Position numbers and translations under genes: made by a program
From: Vibrio sp. NTOU-M3
GTDB lineage: Bacteria > Pseudomonadota > Gammaproteobacteria > Enterobacterales > Vibrionaceae
DNA length: 64,000 bases
Assembly (NCBI RefSeq): GCF_040869035.1
Contig: NZ_CP162101.1
Coordinates: 558,001-622,000 of the forward strand
Reading direction: 5' to 3'
Shown: positions 27,456-36,260 of the stretch, one piece after another
How positions within the stretch are numbered: the first letter of the stretch is position 1
How the letters are laid out: each line of letters starts with the position of its first letter
The notes under the pieces: generated by a model
Told to the model about the DNA's origin: nothing
Database searches by the model: none
Seen by the model: the letters and a program-made list of their open reading frames with translations, nothing else

Positions 27456-28109
27456 TTAACACTCCGTAAAAACTTGCTCTTGAGCAAAACGGGACTTTGG
27501 TAGTTTCGCATTAAAATCATCTTCACTGTGATAGCCTAACGGAACAATCACAACACCAGTAAAACCTTGCTGACGAAGACCAAACTCTTCATCAAGTACA
27601 TTAGCATCAAACCCTTCAATTGGAACTGCATCAATATCCATCGCTGCTGCACCCAGTAACAAGGTACCCACATTGAGATACACTTGTTTTTCCATCCAAT
27701 GCTTTACATCTTTTAAGTCATAGCGGTGCATATTTACAAAGTACGAACGTCCACCGTGCATCGCTTGCTTTGACTCTTCATCAGCAAAACGACCCGCTTC
27801 CTCTTCACTTTGTAGTACCTCTAGCAAATATTCTTCATTGATATCTGTTTTAGCACAAAAAACCAACACATGAGAGGCATCAAGGATCTTTCGTTCATTA
27901 AAGGAGAAGCCACCTTGAGCCGCTTTTGCGATTCGTGCTTTACCTTCTTCAGTACTCGCCAAAATAAAATGCCACGGTTGTGAGTTAACACTTGATGGGC
28001 TCATGCGAATTAACTCTTTTAGTTCTGCTACTTTATCGTCGGTGATTTTTCGGCTCGAGTCGAAGGCTTTGGTTGAATAGCGGGCTTGTGCAGCGCGAAC
28101 AATGCTCAT
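27456..28109 (-). CDS. nfsB: Oxygen-insensitive NAD(P)H nitroreductase
   Basis: FMN-dependent reductase of nitroaromatics and quinones. From ATG 28109 it has 217 residues, the same as E. coli NfsB; the GGAGAAA just upstream is its ribosome site, so the ATG four codons earlier is rejected. Conserved blocks: RYSTKAFDSSRK, SPSSVNSQPWHFILASTEEGKARIAK, FNERKILDASHVLVFCAKT, KQVYLNVGTLLLGAAAMDIDAVPIEGFD, and DFNAKLPKSR. It is the first gene of a two-gene operon with the ABM protein. An inverted repeat about 100 bp upstream may be an operator. Confidence 0.95.
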   Translation of the reverse strand: MSIVRAAQARYSTKAFDSSRKITDDKVAELKELIRMSPSSVNSQPWHFILASTEEGKARIAKAAQGGFSFNERKILDASHVLVFCAKTDINEEYLLEVLQSEEEAGRFADEESKQAMHGGRSYFVNMHRYDLKDVKHWMEKQVYLNVGTLLLGAAAMDIDAVPIEGFDANVLDEEFGLRQQGFTGVVIVPLGYHSEDDFNAKLPKSRFAQEQVFTEC

Positions 28110-28205
28110 AATTTTCTCCATTAATTTGAAACTGAATGAATGTTCGAATTGTTGCGCTACAATAACTAACTGAACAAATAAGAAAAACCACTCCTTAATT
28201 GATTC

Positions 28206-28228
28206 ATTTTCAATTTATTTTTGAAAAT
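28206..28228. promoter_or_regulatory. Inverted repeat upstream of nfsB
   Basis: Perfect 8-bp arms (ATTTTCAA and TTGAAAAT) are separated by 7 bp, 97 bp upstream of the nfsB ATG and 37 bp past the stop of the MBL gene. It could be an operator for nfsB or a weak terminator of the MBL gene; AT-richness lowers certainty. Confidence 0.3.
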
Positions 28229-28264
28229 CGCCATCTATTTTCTGCTAACCCAAGCACGTTAAAA

Positions 28265-29077
28265 TTAGTTGTTAATACGCTTATCTGACTCAGGCAAATG
28301 GGCTGTTAAATTGTAAATCAGTGCAGGTTTGAGCAGTTTTGGAGGAGGTAGATGACTGTCTCGCTCTTCCCTTAAATGGACAAACTGCGCTTCAGATGTT
28401 TCCTCTGTTAGATACACATTCTCATGCTTCTCTTCACCTATTGTGGTTTTGTGGTGCAAGCTGTGAGGGTCTTCCGGATAATCATGGCAAAGATACACAT
28501 CGGTTTTATCATCCATCTCATAGAGATGGGATATCGACTCGAACATCTTATGGGCGCTTCCACCAGGAAAATCTGCACGTCCTGTTCCATGGTGTAGTAA
28601 TGCATCACCAACAAACACGGCATTACCAATTTTAAAGGTCAAATCTGAAGGTGTATGACCCGGTGTGGTCAGTACTTCTAAGTCAGAATCACCAAACTCT
28701 AGGTGTTCATGATCCAAAAGGAAATGTTCAAATTCGTACAACTCTTTCAGAAGCAGCTCATCTTTCCATTCCGAATACACATCTTTGACCCCTTCAGCCA
28801 CATTAATTGGTGCGCTAAGCTTTTCACTTAAATAGAAAGCGCCAGTAAGATGATCCGCATGAACATGCGTCTCCATAATGGCAGTCACATGCAGCTGGTT
28901 TTCTTCTATGTACCCAATGATCTCATCAGCAGATTCAAAAGTGACTTTTCCACTATGAGGGTCATAGTTAGCGACAGGATCAATAATGATGGCTTCACCA
29001 GTACTGGTATCAGACACCACATAGCTGATGGTGCCGGATTCAGGATGGAAGAAATGATGAATATCTTGCGTGGCCAT
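28265..29077 (-). CDS. Metallo-beta-lactamase-fold hydrolase, persulfide-dioxygenase-like
   Basis: A 270-residue protein of the glyoxalase II/ETHE1 branch. Metal-binding motif THVHADHLTG, then TPGHTPSD, GDALLHHGTGRADFPGGS and YLCHDYPED. The GTGRADF segment and single iron-type site suggest oxidation of glutathione persulfide rather than thioester hydrolysis, but other MBL activities cannot be excluded. GGAGG ribosome site. No rhodanese or sulfide:quinone reductase gene lies next to it. A perfect inverted repeat stands just ahead of the start. Confidence 0.85.
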   Translation of the reverse strand: MATQDIHHFFHPESGTISYVVSDTSTGEAIIIDPVANYDPHSGKVTFESADEIIGYIEENQLHVTAIMETHVHADHLTGAFYLSEKLSAPINVAEGVKDVYSEWKDELLLKELYEFEHFLLDHEHLEFGDSDLEVLTTPGHTPSDLTFKIGNAVFVGDALLHHGTGRADFPGGSAHKMFESISHLYEMDDKTDVYLCHDYPEDPHSLHHKTTIGEEKHENVYLTEETSEAQFVHLREERDSHLPPPKLLKPALIYNLTAHLPESDKRINN

Positions 29078-29100
29078 GATACCTCCCTGAACGAAAGTTT

Positions 29101-29125
29101 AGACTGAGTATTACTTACTCAGTCT
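29101..29125. promoter_or_regulatory. 25-bp inverted repeat just upstream of the MBL gene, putative operator
   Basis: Perfect 10-bp arms (AGACTGAGTA and TACTCAGTCT) surround a 5-bp centre, 24-48 bp upstream of the MBL start codon. The place fits an operator overlapping the promoter or leader. The regulator is not identified and none is encoded next door. It also could fold as an mRNA hairpin, but no T tract follows on the minus strand. Confidence 0.5.
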
Positions 29126-29185
29126 AGTTGGCAATACCCTAGCTACCAACCTCTCAGAACAAGGAGACACACATTTTTTTCTAAG

Positions 29186-32065
29186 CTATTGAATGTCCAA
29201 CTTATCTATTAAAGATGGGTATCCCCAGCCACGTTCACCCACTTGCACTTGCTCTCCTGTTAGATATTGATAAAGCGTCGGTGCGAGTGACCCGTTTGCT
29301 TCAGAGATCAATGGTATTGCCTGCGCACCAATTGGCTTGCCCCAGAAACCGATAAATGCATCTTTCTCTAAGTAGCTTTCTCCAGCATGACGGCCGGGAA
29401 CTTTGGTGTTATAGCCAATACCTTCTCGTGGGAAGAGGTTGATGGTGCCCGCCCGATCCTCCGCATATAAATAGGCCAGTTGCACCACAGAGTCTGGTCT
29501 CGGCGTGTAACGCGTTAAATCGCGCCACTCTTGCGCAGAGCACCACGTCATAGGATCTTCTTGCTTCACCCTTTGAATACATCGTTCAACCAACTCACTA
29601 AACTGATTCAACTCTTTCTCAGTTGGAGGTGGCAGGTAATGATTTAACTGTTGAGTTTGCAACAGTTCTCCTGAACGGCCATCAAGCTTCCCATAGTAGA
29701 ATCGCTCACCTTTTCGAATAATGTGCTCGTCAATCCTCTGTCCATCACGATTTGCGATCAAGCGTATTTCACACTGTTTGTCATCGCAGGCCGTCTCTCT
29801 AATAACCATATAGTCGAGCGTATCTTTTAAGTAATCAAGACTTTCTTGTACGATATTAACGGCGTTATTATTAGCTGCGTTCAGTGGTCGCCACTGCGTT
29901 AACTCTGCGTATGTTGGCTGGATTTGCCAGCCGGATGATGAGTTAAAGAAATCCATCATAAAATTACCTCCAGCGGTAGAGGCAACCACAACATCGATAT
30001 GCTTATTTGATGGCGAGTTAAGCGCATTGGTAATTTTCGGGCCTTCCCCTTCATCAGACGATATTTTCTTGATGATCAGTGGATAGCCTAGCTTTGTTTC
30101 TAATGGTGTAAAAATGGCCTTCTCTGGGTTGAGCGAATAATAAACTGGCGCTAAACCATGATCCCCTGCCATTCCCCATAGCGTTCGTTCATAAACACCA
30201 GCTTCCCTGTAGGCATTTTCGACTCGACCTAACCAATAATCCAAACGATTCAGCTCTCCGGAAGGCATGATGATTTCATCGCTAAATGGGCCAACAAAAT
30301 GCGCAAAATGATCCGGCCAAGGATTGTAAATCAATGTGTAATCGGGCATCCCAAAATTATCGAGTTTTGCATAAGCTTCAAGTTCTTGCTTTAACTTCCA
30401 TTTGCGTGTGAGCTTTGTGTAAATATCCCAGAAAGGAATTTGTTGGTAGCGTTGCACATCCTCAATCAATTTATTCCGAACCACTGTTAATTGCTGCTCT
30501 ATTTGCGCACGCTCTTCCAACTCTCGTAAACAACGCTTTTCCCCAAAATCACGCAGTGCTTCTCCGGCGCCTAGGTTGACTAAACCGTCATAGCTGATAT
30601 GTGCATTCCAATCGTACTGTGCGTTGCAATTGAGTGTTTTTAAATGGACTAAGCGATCAAACATGGTTTGCACCTTGTTGGCTTGCATCAACCGATCCAG
30701 TTGCAAGGCGTCATTGCCAAAAAAGTAATACGCACGATCCTCATGACGATCGACAAAATGGAAATTTGGAATACCTGTGCCCTGTTCCCCCGATACTTTT
30801 GCTCCTGTTTTTATGATAGGTAAGTTTCTAACACTGATCGTTGGAGTCGAGGAAATGCCCACGCGAGCAATTGAGTTGTAGCTGTCTTGGTAAAGCCGTT
30901 TAAAAAAAGGCAAGTAATGCGGATCTTTATAAACTTGTTCTGACAGAACATGCATAAACCTCACGTCCTGTATGTGTTCAGGAGAGCTTGTTGGTAGCTC
31001 TGTGGCCAACTTTTGTTGATTGATGTGTGTTTGATAGGCTTGTTTTAAAAACGGCTTCTCGGGGTCAACCAGCCCCTCTATTAACCCTTGTTGTAAACCA
31101 TCGACAGTTACCTGAACTGCAAAGCGTCGGTTCTGCTGTGATGTCAAAAAGTCGAGTAGCGTTTGTGGTGAATCAGAAAAGGCATCTTGCATCCAGTTGG
31201 ACAAAAGTGTTGCACGCTCATCTTGGAAAACAAATTGTCGATATGCTTTGAGTACATTCAATCGAACAAAGTCAATGAGCGTTATCGTTATTGCCTGTGC
31301 TTTATTGTTTACCTTACTGTGATTTTCAGGTTTACCGTCATCAACAATGGCCTGTAGCGCCGCTTTCATGTCGCCTTCATCCATACCTGAAAGCGCTTGG
31401 TTCATGATTCCAATCACTATAGGTTGTATTTTGGCAACCAATGCCAAGTCATCTGGCGAATCGGTAAGGTATTGATAGTGTTCTGGTAGGTAGTCTTGAT
31501 CTTGCCACTGCCCGATATCAACTAGCGCATCGTACACCGTGACCATCGCAGCAATAAACTCGCGATCGACTTTGATACCTTCATGATGTCCTTGATCTTT
31601 TACATGTTCAGTTTGTTCGCCTATGGTTGGCTGAGAAATAGAGAACAAGCTATGTTCAAACCCTTTTAGCGCCTGTTGATCATAAACTGTTTGTAAATAA
31701 GCTTTAAATACATCTTCGTCATCGACCCCAGTGTAACGCTCATAAAACTGATACAGAAAATAGCCCAAAGGGATGGCGTAACTTGGGTCCGCGATTTGGC
31801 TCATGACCCTTGCTTTTGTTTTAGCTTCTAAAGGTAGGGTCAATACGTACGCCTCTAGAGTCAGTCCACCAATGGTGAACAGTGACAAATCTCTGGCAAA
31901 TTTGGTCGAATAACTCAATGACGACGTTATTTGATTTTTGAGAACATGGGTGGAATTAAACACCCCACCAACTAATGGTGTATTCCCAACATCGGCAGAC
32001 GCAGAACTCAGCGGTAACACACATGCAATCGCCGTTGCTGTCACTCGAAGAACAAACCTAGCCAT
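29186..32065 (-). CDS. Very large alkaline-phosphatase-superfamily protein, secreted
   Basis: About 959 residues from ATG 32065 (AGGAAG ribosome site) with a signal peptide (cleavage near SASA-DV). The first 400 residues are helical and without a recognised domain. From about 405 onward there are type I phosphodiesterase/alkaline phosphatase superfamily traits: SSTPTISVRNLPIIKTG (possible Thr nucleophile), FVDRHEDRAYYFFG, YNPWPDHFAHFVGP (metal His/Asp), and GMAGDHGLAPVYYSL (the D-H-G metal motif). The substrate may be a phosphodiester or phosphonate. It is monocistronic; the neighbouring Sel1 gene ends with its own terminator. Family placement rests on motifs only. Confidence 0.75.
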   Translation of the reverse strand: MARFVLRVTATAIACVLPLSSASADVGNTPLVGGVFNSTHVLKNQITSSLSYSTKFARDLSLFTIGGLTLEAYVLTLPLEAKTKARVMSQIADPSYAIPLGYFLYQFYERYTGVDDEDVFKAYLQTVYDQQALKGFEHSLFSISQPTIGEQTEHVKDQGHHEGIKVDREFIAAMVTVYDALVDIGQWQDQDYLPEHYQYLTDSPDDLALVAKIQPIVIGIMNQALSGMDEGDMKAALQAIVDDGKPENHSKVNNKAQAITITLIDFVRLNVLKAYRQFVFQDERATLLSNWMQDAFSDSPQTLLDFLTSQQNRRFAVQVTVDGLQQGLIEGLVDPEKPFLKQAYQTHINQQKLATELPTSSPEHIQDVRFMHVLSEQVYKDPHYLPFFKRLYQDSYNSIARVGISSTPTISVRNLPIIKTGAKVSGEQGTGIPNFHFVDRHEDRAYYFFGNDALQLDRLMQANKVQTMFDRLVHLKTLNCNAQYDWNAHISYDGLVNLGAGEALRDFGEKRCLRELEERAQIEQQLTVVRNKLIEDVQRYQQIPFWDIYTKLTRKWKLKQELEAYAKLDNFGMPDYTLIYNPWPDHFAHFVGPFSDEIIMPSGELNRLDYWLGRVENAYREAGVYERTLWGMAGDHGLAPVYYSLNPEKAIFTPLETKLGYPLIIKKISSDEGEGPKITNALNSPSNKHIDVVVASTAGGNFMMDFFNSSSGWQIQPTYAELTQWRPLNAANNNAVNIVQESLDYLKDTLDYMVIRETACDDKQCEIRLIANRDGQRIDEHIIRKGERFYYGKLDGRSGELLQTQQLNHYLPPPTEKELNQFSELVERCIQRVKQEDPMTWCSAQEWRDLTRYTPRPDSVVQLAYLYAEDRAGTINLFPREGIGYNTKVPGRHAGESYLEKDAFIGFWGKPIGAQAIPLISEANGSLAPTLYQYLTGEQVQVGERGWGYPSLIDKLDIQ

Positions 32066-32154
32066 ACTCACTTCCTTATGTATTTATCTGTTGTATATTT
32101 TGACAGCGCAACAAGAGAATTCAACATAAAAAGCAAGGAGTTAAGAGGAGCAAA

Positions 32155-32199
32155 CAGATAAAAAAAAGGAATAAGAAACTGGGGAGATTCTTATTCCAA
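32155..32199 (-). terminator. Terminator of the Sel1-repeat gene
   Basis: On the minus strand, GGAATAAGAA pairs with TTCTTATTCC around a 10-nt loop and is followed by seven T. It lies about 120 bp past the stop of the Sel1 gene at 32315. Confidence 0.82.
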
Positions 32200-32314
32200 A
32201 TGTCTAAGTCAACTAATTTGTCTGTTAAGAACAACATGCCTAGAGAGTAGCTATGTTGTGTGTCCAGAGTAACACGTCCTTTTTCTCACTCAATTTAAAT
32301 GGCGTTATTTTTTA

Positions 32315-33376
32315 TTATTCTCCCGCCTCATTTTTTTGAGGTTGTTCTGGCGTTGTACGCTCACCATAATCCACGCCCCATTGCCAAAGATCATCGTAGG
32401 CTCGCACTGTATGGTTTGCCAAGTAATCTTCAGCCATTGCATCCGCTTTTAACCCTTCCTCTTCACTTAGTAAAGAACGGTGTATCGCGATCTTTTTTTG
32501 ATAAGCACGATGCAAAGAGTCATGAGATTTTGGAGTCGCCATTGATTCAAAATAGGCGTAGAGATAACTAAGCGCTTTAACTCTGTCTTGCGGCACAATA
32601 TCACGCATTTGGCGATCTTCCGCATAGGTATTGGCGATCAAAAGTAGGCTATCGGCTCGCCCAATCTCTGCGAGTTTTTTCATCCATTCAAAACCTTCTT
32701 CACGGGTTTTCTTTTTAGCGAGAAGCTGTTCCATGTACGCTTTCATCGCTGGTGGATAACCTTGTTCTGCCGATTCTTGATACAAGCGCTTAGTCTCTTT
32801 GCTGCGCTTTCCGGGAATGAAAAACCAGTCGTACCCAGCTTCATATGCTTGAGCAAGTTTAAACTTCGCTTCAGGGTGATTGGCTGCTACGGCTTTTTCC
32901 AGCCATGCCATTTTATCTTTTTCTTTTTCGAGTGTGGAATGAAGCAATAACATCGCTTCAGGATTACCTGCTTCAGCACGTTCTAAAATGGCTTGTTGGG
33001 TCTTTTCTTCCCATTCTTGCCTAATCTCATCTCGTTCAGGGTTTGAACTTGAAGAAACTTTAAGCATTGCCAGTAAATTGCCTTGTTCAGCCGCTCTAAG
33101 CGCGTAATGGTATTCTTCTTCGCCTTGTTTTTCTGAGCCATCCTCAAGTTCAATAGAATAAATATAAGCAGCCTCTGCACTGCCCTTTTCTGCCGCATGT
33201 CTTAAGTATGGAAGTGCTTCTTGATGATGCAGTTGCCAACGCAGGAGTTTACCTTTTTCAAATGCCTGTTCAGCATTGAGCTCACTTAAGTCATTACCAG
33301 CCATCGCCCCACTGATAGCACAAGCCCACAAGGCCAACACTACCCCAGACCGACGAAATACCTTCACCAACATCAT
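32315..33376 (-). CDS. Periplasmic Sel1-repeat protein next to the T6SS effector cassette
   Basis: A 353-residue protein with a signal peptide (cleavage near AMA-GN). Sel1-like repeats fill the mature part: LPYLRHAAEKGSAEAAYIYS, YHYALRAAEQGNLLAML, MAWLEKAVAANHPEAKFKLAQAYEAG and KRLYQESAEQGYPPAMKAY. It follows the Tle1 and DUF2931 genes on the same strand, 80 bp after the latter. Periplasmic Sel1-repeat proteins are known immunity partners of some T6SS phospholipase effectors (the PldB immunities of Pseudomonas), so a second immunity role is a reasonable guess, not shown by sequence. It may equally be an unrelated housekeeping protein. Confidence 0.8.
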   Translation of the reverse strand: MMLVKVFRRSGVVLALWACAISGAMAGNDLSELNAEQAFEKGKLLRWQLHHQEALPYLRHAAEKGSAEAAYIYSIELEDGSEKQGEEEYHYALRAAEQGNLLAMLKVSSSSNPERDEIRQEWEEKTQQAILERAEAGNPEAMLLLHSTLEKEKDKMAWLEKAVAANHPEAKFKLAQAYEAGYDWFFIPGKRSKETKRLYQESAEQGYPPAMKAYMEQLLAKKKTREEGFEWMKKLAEIGRADSLLLIANTYAEDRQMRDIVPQDRVKALSYLYAYFESMATPKSHDSLHRAYQKKIAIHRSLLSEEEGLKADAMAEDYLANHTVRAYDDLWQWGVDYGERTTPEQPQKNEAGE

Positions 33377-33424
33377 TTATTCCCTAGCATGATTATTATG
33401 TTTGTATATTACTTCGAGTGACAA

Positions 33425-33446
33425 AGGCAGGCGATATCGCCTGCCT
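33425..33446 (-). terminator. Palindromic hairpin after the DUF2931-like gene
   Basis: A 22-bp perfect palindrome (arms AGGCAGGCGAT and ATCGCCTGCCT) lies 12 bp past the stop. The T tract on the minus strand is short (TTTG), so termination may be partial and read into the Sel1 gene. Confidence 0.6.
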
Positions 33447-33457
33447 ATTTGTGTGAT

Positions 33458-34186
33458 TTAATTGTTCTTTGGCGGTTGCCATTCATAGACTTTGTTAACT
33501 TTATCCCAAGGAATAGGGAACAGTTTTGCTCCCTCAGCTTCAGCGCGCTTAGCTATCCTATCGGCATAATTTTTTTTGTATATTTCCGCATCGTTCCCAA
33601 AAGTGTCTCTATCTACTTCTGAATCAGGCTCTATTTCAGTTAGGTAAATATACTCACCGCAACCATCTAACCAAATCTTAGTATTTCCATTAGGAAGAAA
33701 ACCAAAAACAATATCCGTGTTATAACACGAATCGGTTGTGCCATCAGAATAGTTAAAGATTCCTTGAGTTGTCATCTGCTTTTTAACAGTTTCTGATAAG
33801 TTAAATTTAGTCACATAAAACTTAGCATTCGTAAGTGATGCCCAATAAATATATATGGTATCAGGTAGGTTTCTTGCACCACCGACCTGTTTTAAATAAG
33901 CGACACTAGTTCCCAATGCAATACCAAATCCATCATAATTAGGCAATGATTTCCTAACCCTTGATATGTCAGTTCGCCTCATAAAATGCATCCAGTTATG
34001 AACATACGAAGTCCAATCTTGCTCTTCATTGATTCCATATGCTTGCGTAACTTTAACTGGAAAAAATGACGACATAGCGTAACCAATACGCCATTTAGGA
34101 AAATCTTGAGGAATATCAGGGGCCTTTGAAAAAGCGTTAATACTCACCGATAGCAACAAACTTGCCAATAACACGACATATTTCAT
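33458..34186 (-). CDS. DUF2931-like periplasmic protein, putative Tle1 immunity protein
   Basis: About 242 residues from ATG 34186, which opens on a signal peptide (MKYVVLLASLLLSVSINAFS-KA). There is no lipobox Cys, unlike many DUF2931 lipoproteins. The mature sequence resembles DUF2931: WRIGYAMSSFFPVKVTQAY, GFGIALGTSVAYLKQVGG, LPDTIYIYWASLTNAKFYVTKFNLSE. It begins 1 bp from the stop of the Tle1-like effector gene, an arrangement typical of an effector with its immunity protein, and the periplasmic location is right for blocking a phospholipase delivered to the periplasm. AT content is clearly higher than in the core genes, a sign of transfer. Homology is judged by eye. Confidence 0.72.
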   Translation of the reverse strand: MKYVVLLASLLLSVSINAFSKAPDIPQDFPKWRIGYAMSSFFPVKVTQAYGINEEQDWTSYVHNWMHFMRRTDISRVRKSLPNYDGFGIALGTSVAYLKQVGGARNLPDTIYIYWASLTNAKFYVTKFNLSETVKKQMTTQGIFNYSDGTTDSCYNTDIVFGFLPNGNTKIWLDGCGEYIYLTEIEPDSEVDRDTFGNDAEIYKKNYADRIAKRAEAEGAKLFPIPWDKVNKVYEWQPPKNN

Positions 34187-34187
34187 C

Positions 34188-36260
34188 TTAGCTATCCTTC
34201 TTACACGCAAAAATTTCACGAACATAAGTACTTCCTTCTTTATGAGGCTTATTCGCAATAGAATCGTCTGACGAATGGTGAATTAAATTTGCTTTGGTGA
34301 AATCATTCATTATCTTACTATCTACAATTTTATCCGCTTCTGATACATCTAAATCAGCTAGAAGCTCACCTTCTTTAGCTTTCTTAAGCGCATCTTCACA
34401 TATACCTGCAAAAGGAACACCACCTACTTGATTTGGTACAGAGTAGAAACTGTCGCCTTCCTCTGTCCAAATCAGTCCATCATCATCATTAATTGGAACA
34501 TCTGCATGTTCAGCAAAGCCATACATAACCCTGAGATAAAGCCTAGAAAGATCGCCTTCGACTCTACGTTTTAATTCAAGGGTACCAATTAGATATGCCT
34601 GATCATGACGACCTCGATAAACTATCTTAGAGTCGTCAATATGGAAGTCACTACGCTGCCAACCAAGTAGCTTTTCTTTTTCAATTACCGCCTCAAGCTT
34701 CTCTCTGACCTTTTTCTTAGCATTATCTCGACCAGAAATACCAACTCGTTCAGTAATCCTTTTAATTCGTTTACGCTCAAGTAAAGGTAATAGATAATCT
34801 ACCTTACCATTTGTCGAAATCTCTCTATACGCTTGTAAAGATTGATACCCTCCTCCCAAATCTGAGTGAGCACCAGGAACAACAAATTCTAAAAAATTAT
34901 CTGCTGGATTGATCTGGTTTAAACAGAAGTTATAACGATACTCAGTTTTCTTATGGGCAGTGATATGAACAACTCGTTCGATCCTTTCTGGATCAAGCCA
35001 TAAACGGACGCTACCATTTCGATCATTATGAGGAGTGAAATCTAGTTTTCTAGGGTCAAAAATAGCTGCTACCGTATCAAACAAACCAATAAATTTAATA
35101 TGACAAAATTCATTTTTACTCCAATCAAAACCGCTCTTTAAACCTATTTTATGTGTCTTACAAGCTTCAACAAATTCTTTTGCAAATGAGCCTGTTTCTC
35201 CGTCAATAACAACGTTGGCAAAGTGTCGAGCGGCAGCAGCTCCACGACTAAAACCAAAAGTATCTAGCTCAATTTTCCCAATTCCATCCACGGCTAACTC
35301 GCTATATTCGCGTTTGCGCTTTAGAGAAGCTAAGTTTGAACACAGTTGCTTGATCCCTGTATCTACTTTTGCTTCAACACCATACTCACCCAACCCAGTT
35401 GCTTGTCCGATATATACAGACTCGTCCGCTGGTTTTGTATTGTCCGTATCATTCCCAGTCCCTATACCAGTAATATACTCGCGTAGAATAAATGCCCCGT
35501 GTTCAGGCGCATATGTATCACTCAGATACAGATCATGCAGTTTTTGAATATTAGTAAGTTCGTTGGATGCGCTACCATCCACTGCGTAATCTTCTTCCCA
35601 AAAAAAATGAAACTTCTCATCATCTGGGTAAGTGAACATATCGCTTGGCCAATCTGGTATCTTTTTATTCGCTTGAACGTAGTACTTATTACGCCACTTC
35701 GAGTAATACTTATCTAACTCTTTTTTACCCCATTGGGCGCTATAAGTATTGTTGCCTGTGCCATCAAAAAACATCCCAACACGTAGCGTAATAAAGTTAT
35801 AAGCCCTTACACGCAATACATAGGATTTATTGGTGAGGAACCTTACTGAGTCCGCTTTTCCTTTTGTGTGGCGTTCGGGTAGTGAAATAGTGGTGGGGAG
35901 TTCGGTTAGATCGCCAGTTGTCACTGTAAAGTATTGCGCTGTGGAAGCTTCATGCCCTTCATAGGAAGCCGCAAACTCTTCAACTGGATCGCACTCTGTA
36001 TTTTTTGCATGAGGATCAGCTTGTGCTTCTTTCACCCACTCTTCAGCATTGAGCACCAGCTTCACAGGCCCCGCAGGTAGGTCTTCTAGGAAGATAGGTT
36101 CTTCGCTAAGTGTTACGTCATGCTTTTTGTTGGTGGCATCGATGATGACACCTGCAACATTCTCAAACGGTTGGTTGTGCTCGTCTCTGATTAAGATTTC
36201 AATCCAATGACTCAGGTCTTCACAGGGCAAACAATATTCACTGGTACCGGTGGCTCTCAT
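34188..36260 (-). CDS. T6SS phospholipase effector, Tle1-like (DUF2235)
   Basis: A protein of 690 residues. An N-terminal region of about 150 residues, unlike any enzyme, contains a carboxypeptidase-regulatory-like segment (VAGVIIDATNKKHDV) and probably contacts the adaptor and VgrG. The alpha/beta hydrolase follows: RVGMFFDGTGNNTY near 160 (DUF2235 mark), the nucleophile elbow GFSRGAAAARHFAN near 335, FIGLFDTVAAIFDP, and PGAHSDLGGGY with acid/base residues. Tle1 proteins cleave membrane phospholipids of rival cells. It overlaps the DUF4123 gene by 4 bp (ATGA) and abuts the DUF2931 gene. The DNA becomes more AT-rich from about 35,750 downward, suggesting that the toxin part and immunity gene were swapped in behind a conserved N-terminus. 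Confidence 0.9.
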   Translation of the reverse strand: MRATGTSEYCLPCEDLSHWIEILIRDEHNQPFENVAGVIIDATNKKHDVTLSEEPIFLEDLPAGPVKLVLNAEEWVKEAQADPHAKNTECDPVEEFAASYEGHEASTAQYFTVTTGDLTELPTTISLPERHTKGKADSVRFLTNKSYVLRVRAYNFITLRVGMFFDGTGNNTYSAQWGKKELDKYYSKWRNKYYVQANKKIPDWPSDMFTYPDDEKFHFFWEEDYAVDGSASNELTNIQKLHDLYLSDTYAPEHGAFILREYITGIGTGNDTDNTKPADESVYIGQATGLGEYGVEAKVDTGIKQLCSNLASLKRKREYSELAVDGIGKIELDTFGFSRGAAAARHFANVVIDGETGSFAKEFVEACKTHKIGLKSGFDWSKNEFCHIKFIGLFDTVAAIFDPRKLDFTPHNDRNGSVRLWLDPERIERVVHITAHKKTEYRYNFCLNQINPADNFLEFVVPGAHSDLGGGYQSLQAYREISTNGKVDYLLPLLERKRIKRITERVGISGRDNAKKKVREKLEAVIEKEKLLGWQRSDFHIDDSKIVYRGRHDQAYLIGTLELKRRVEGDLSRLYLRVMYGFAEHADVPINDDDGLIWTEEGDSFYSVPNQVGGVPFAGICEDALKKAKEGELLADLDVSEADKIVDSKIMNDFTKANLIHHSSDDSIANKPHKEGSTYVREIFACKKDS

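Noticed and set aside
33458..34186. Lipoprotein assignment for the DUF2931-like protein
   Set aside because: The signal peptide has no Cys at the cleavage region, so I call it a soluble periplasmic protein.
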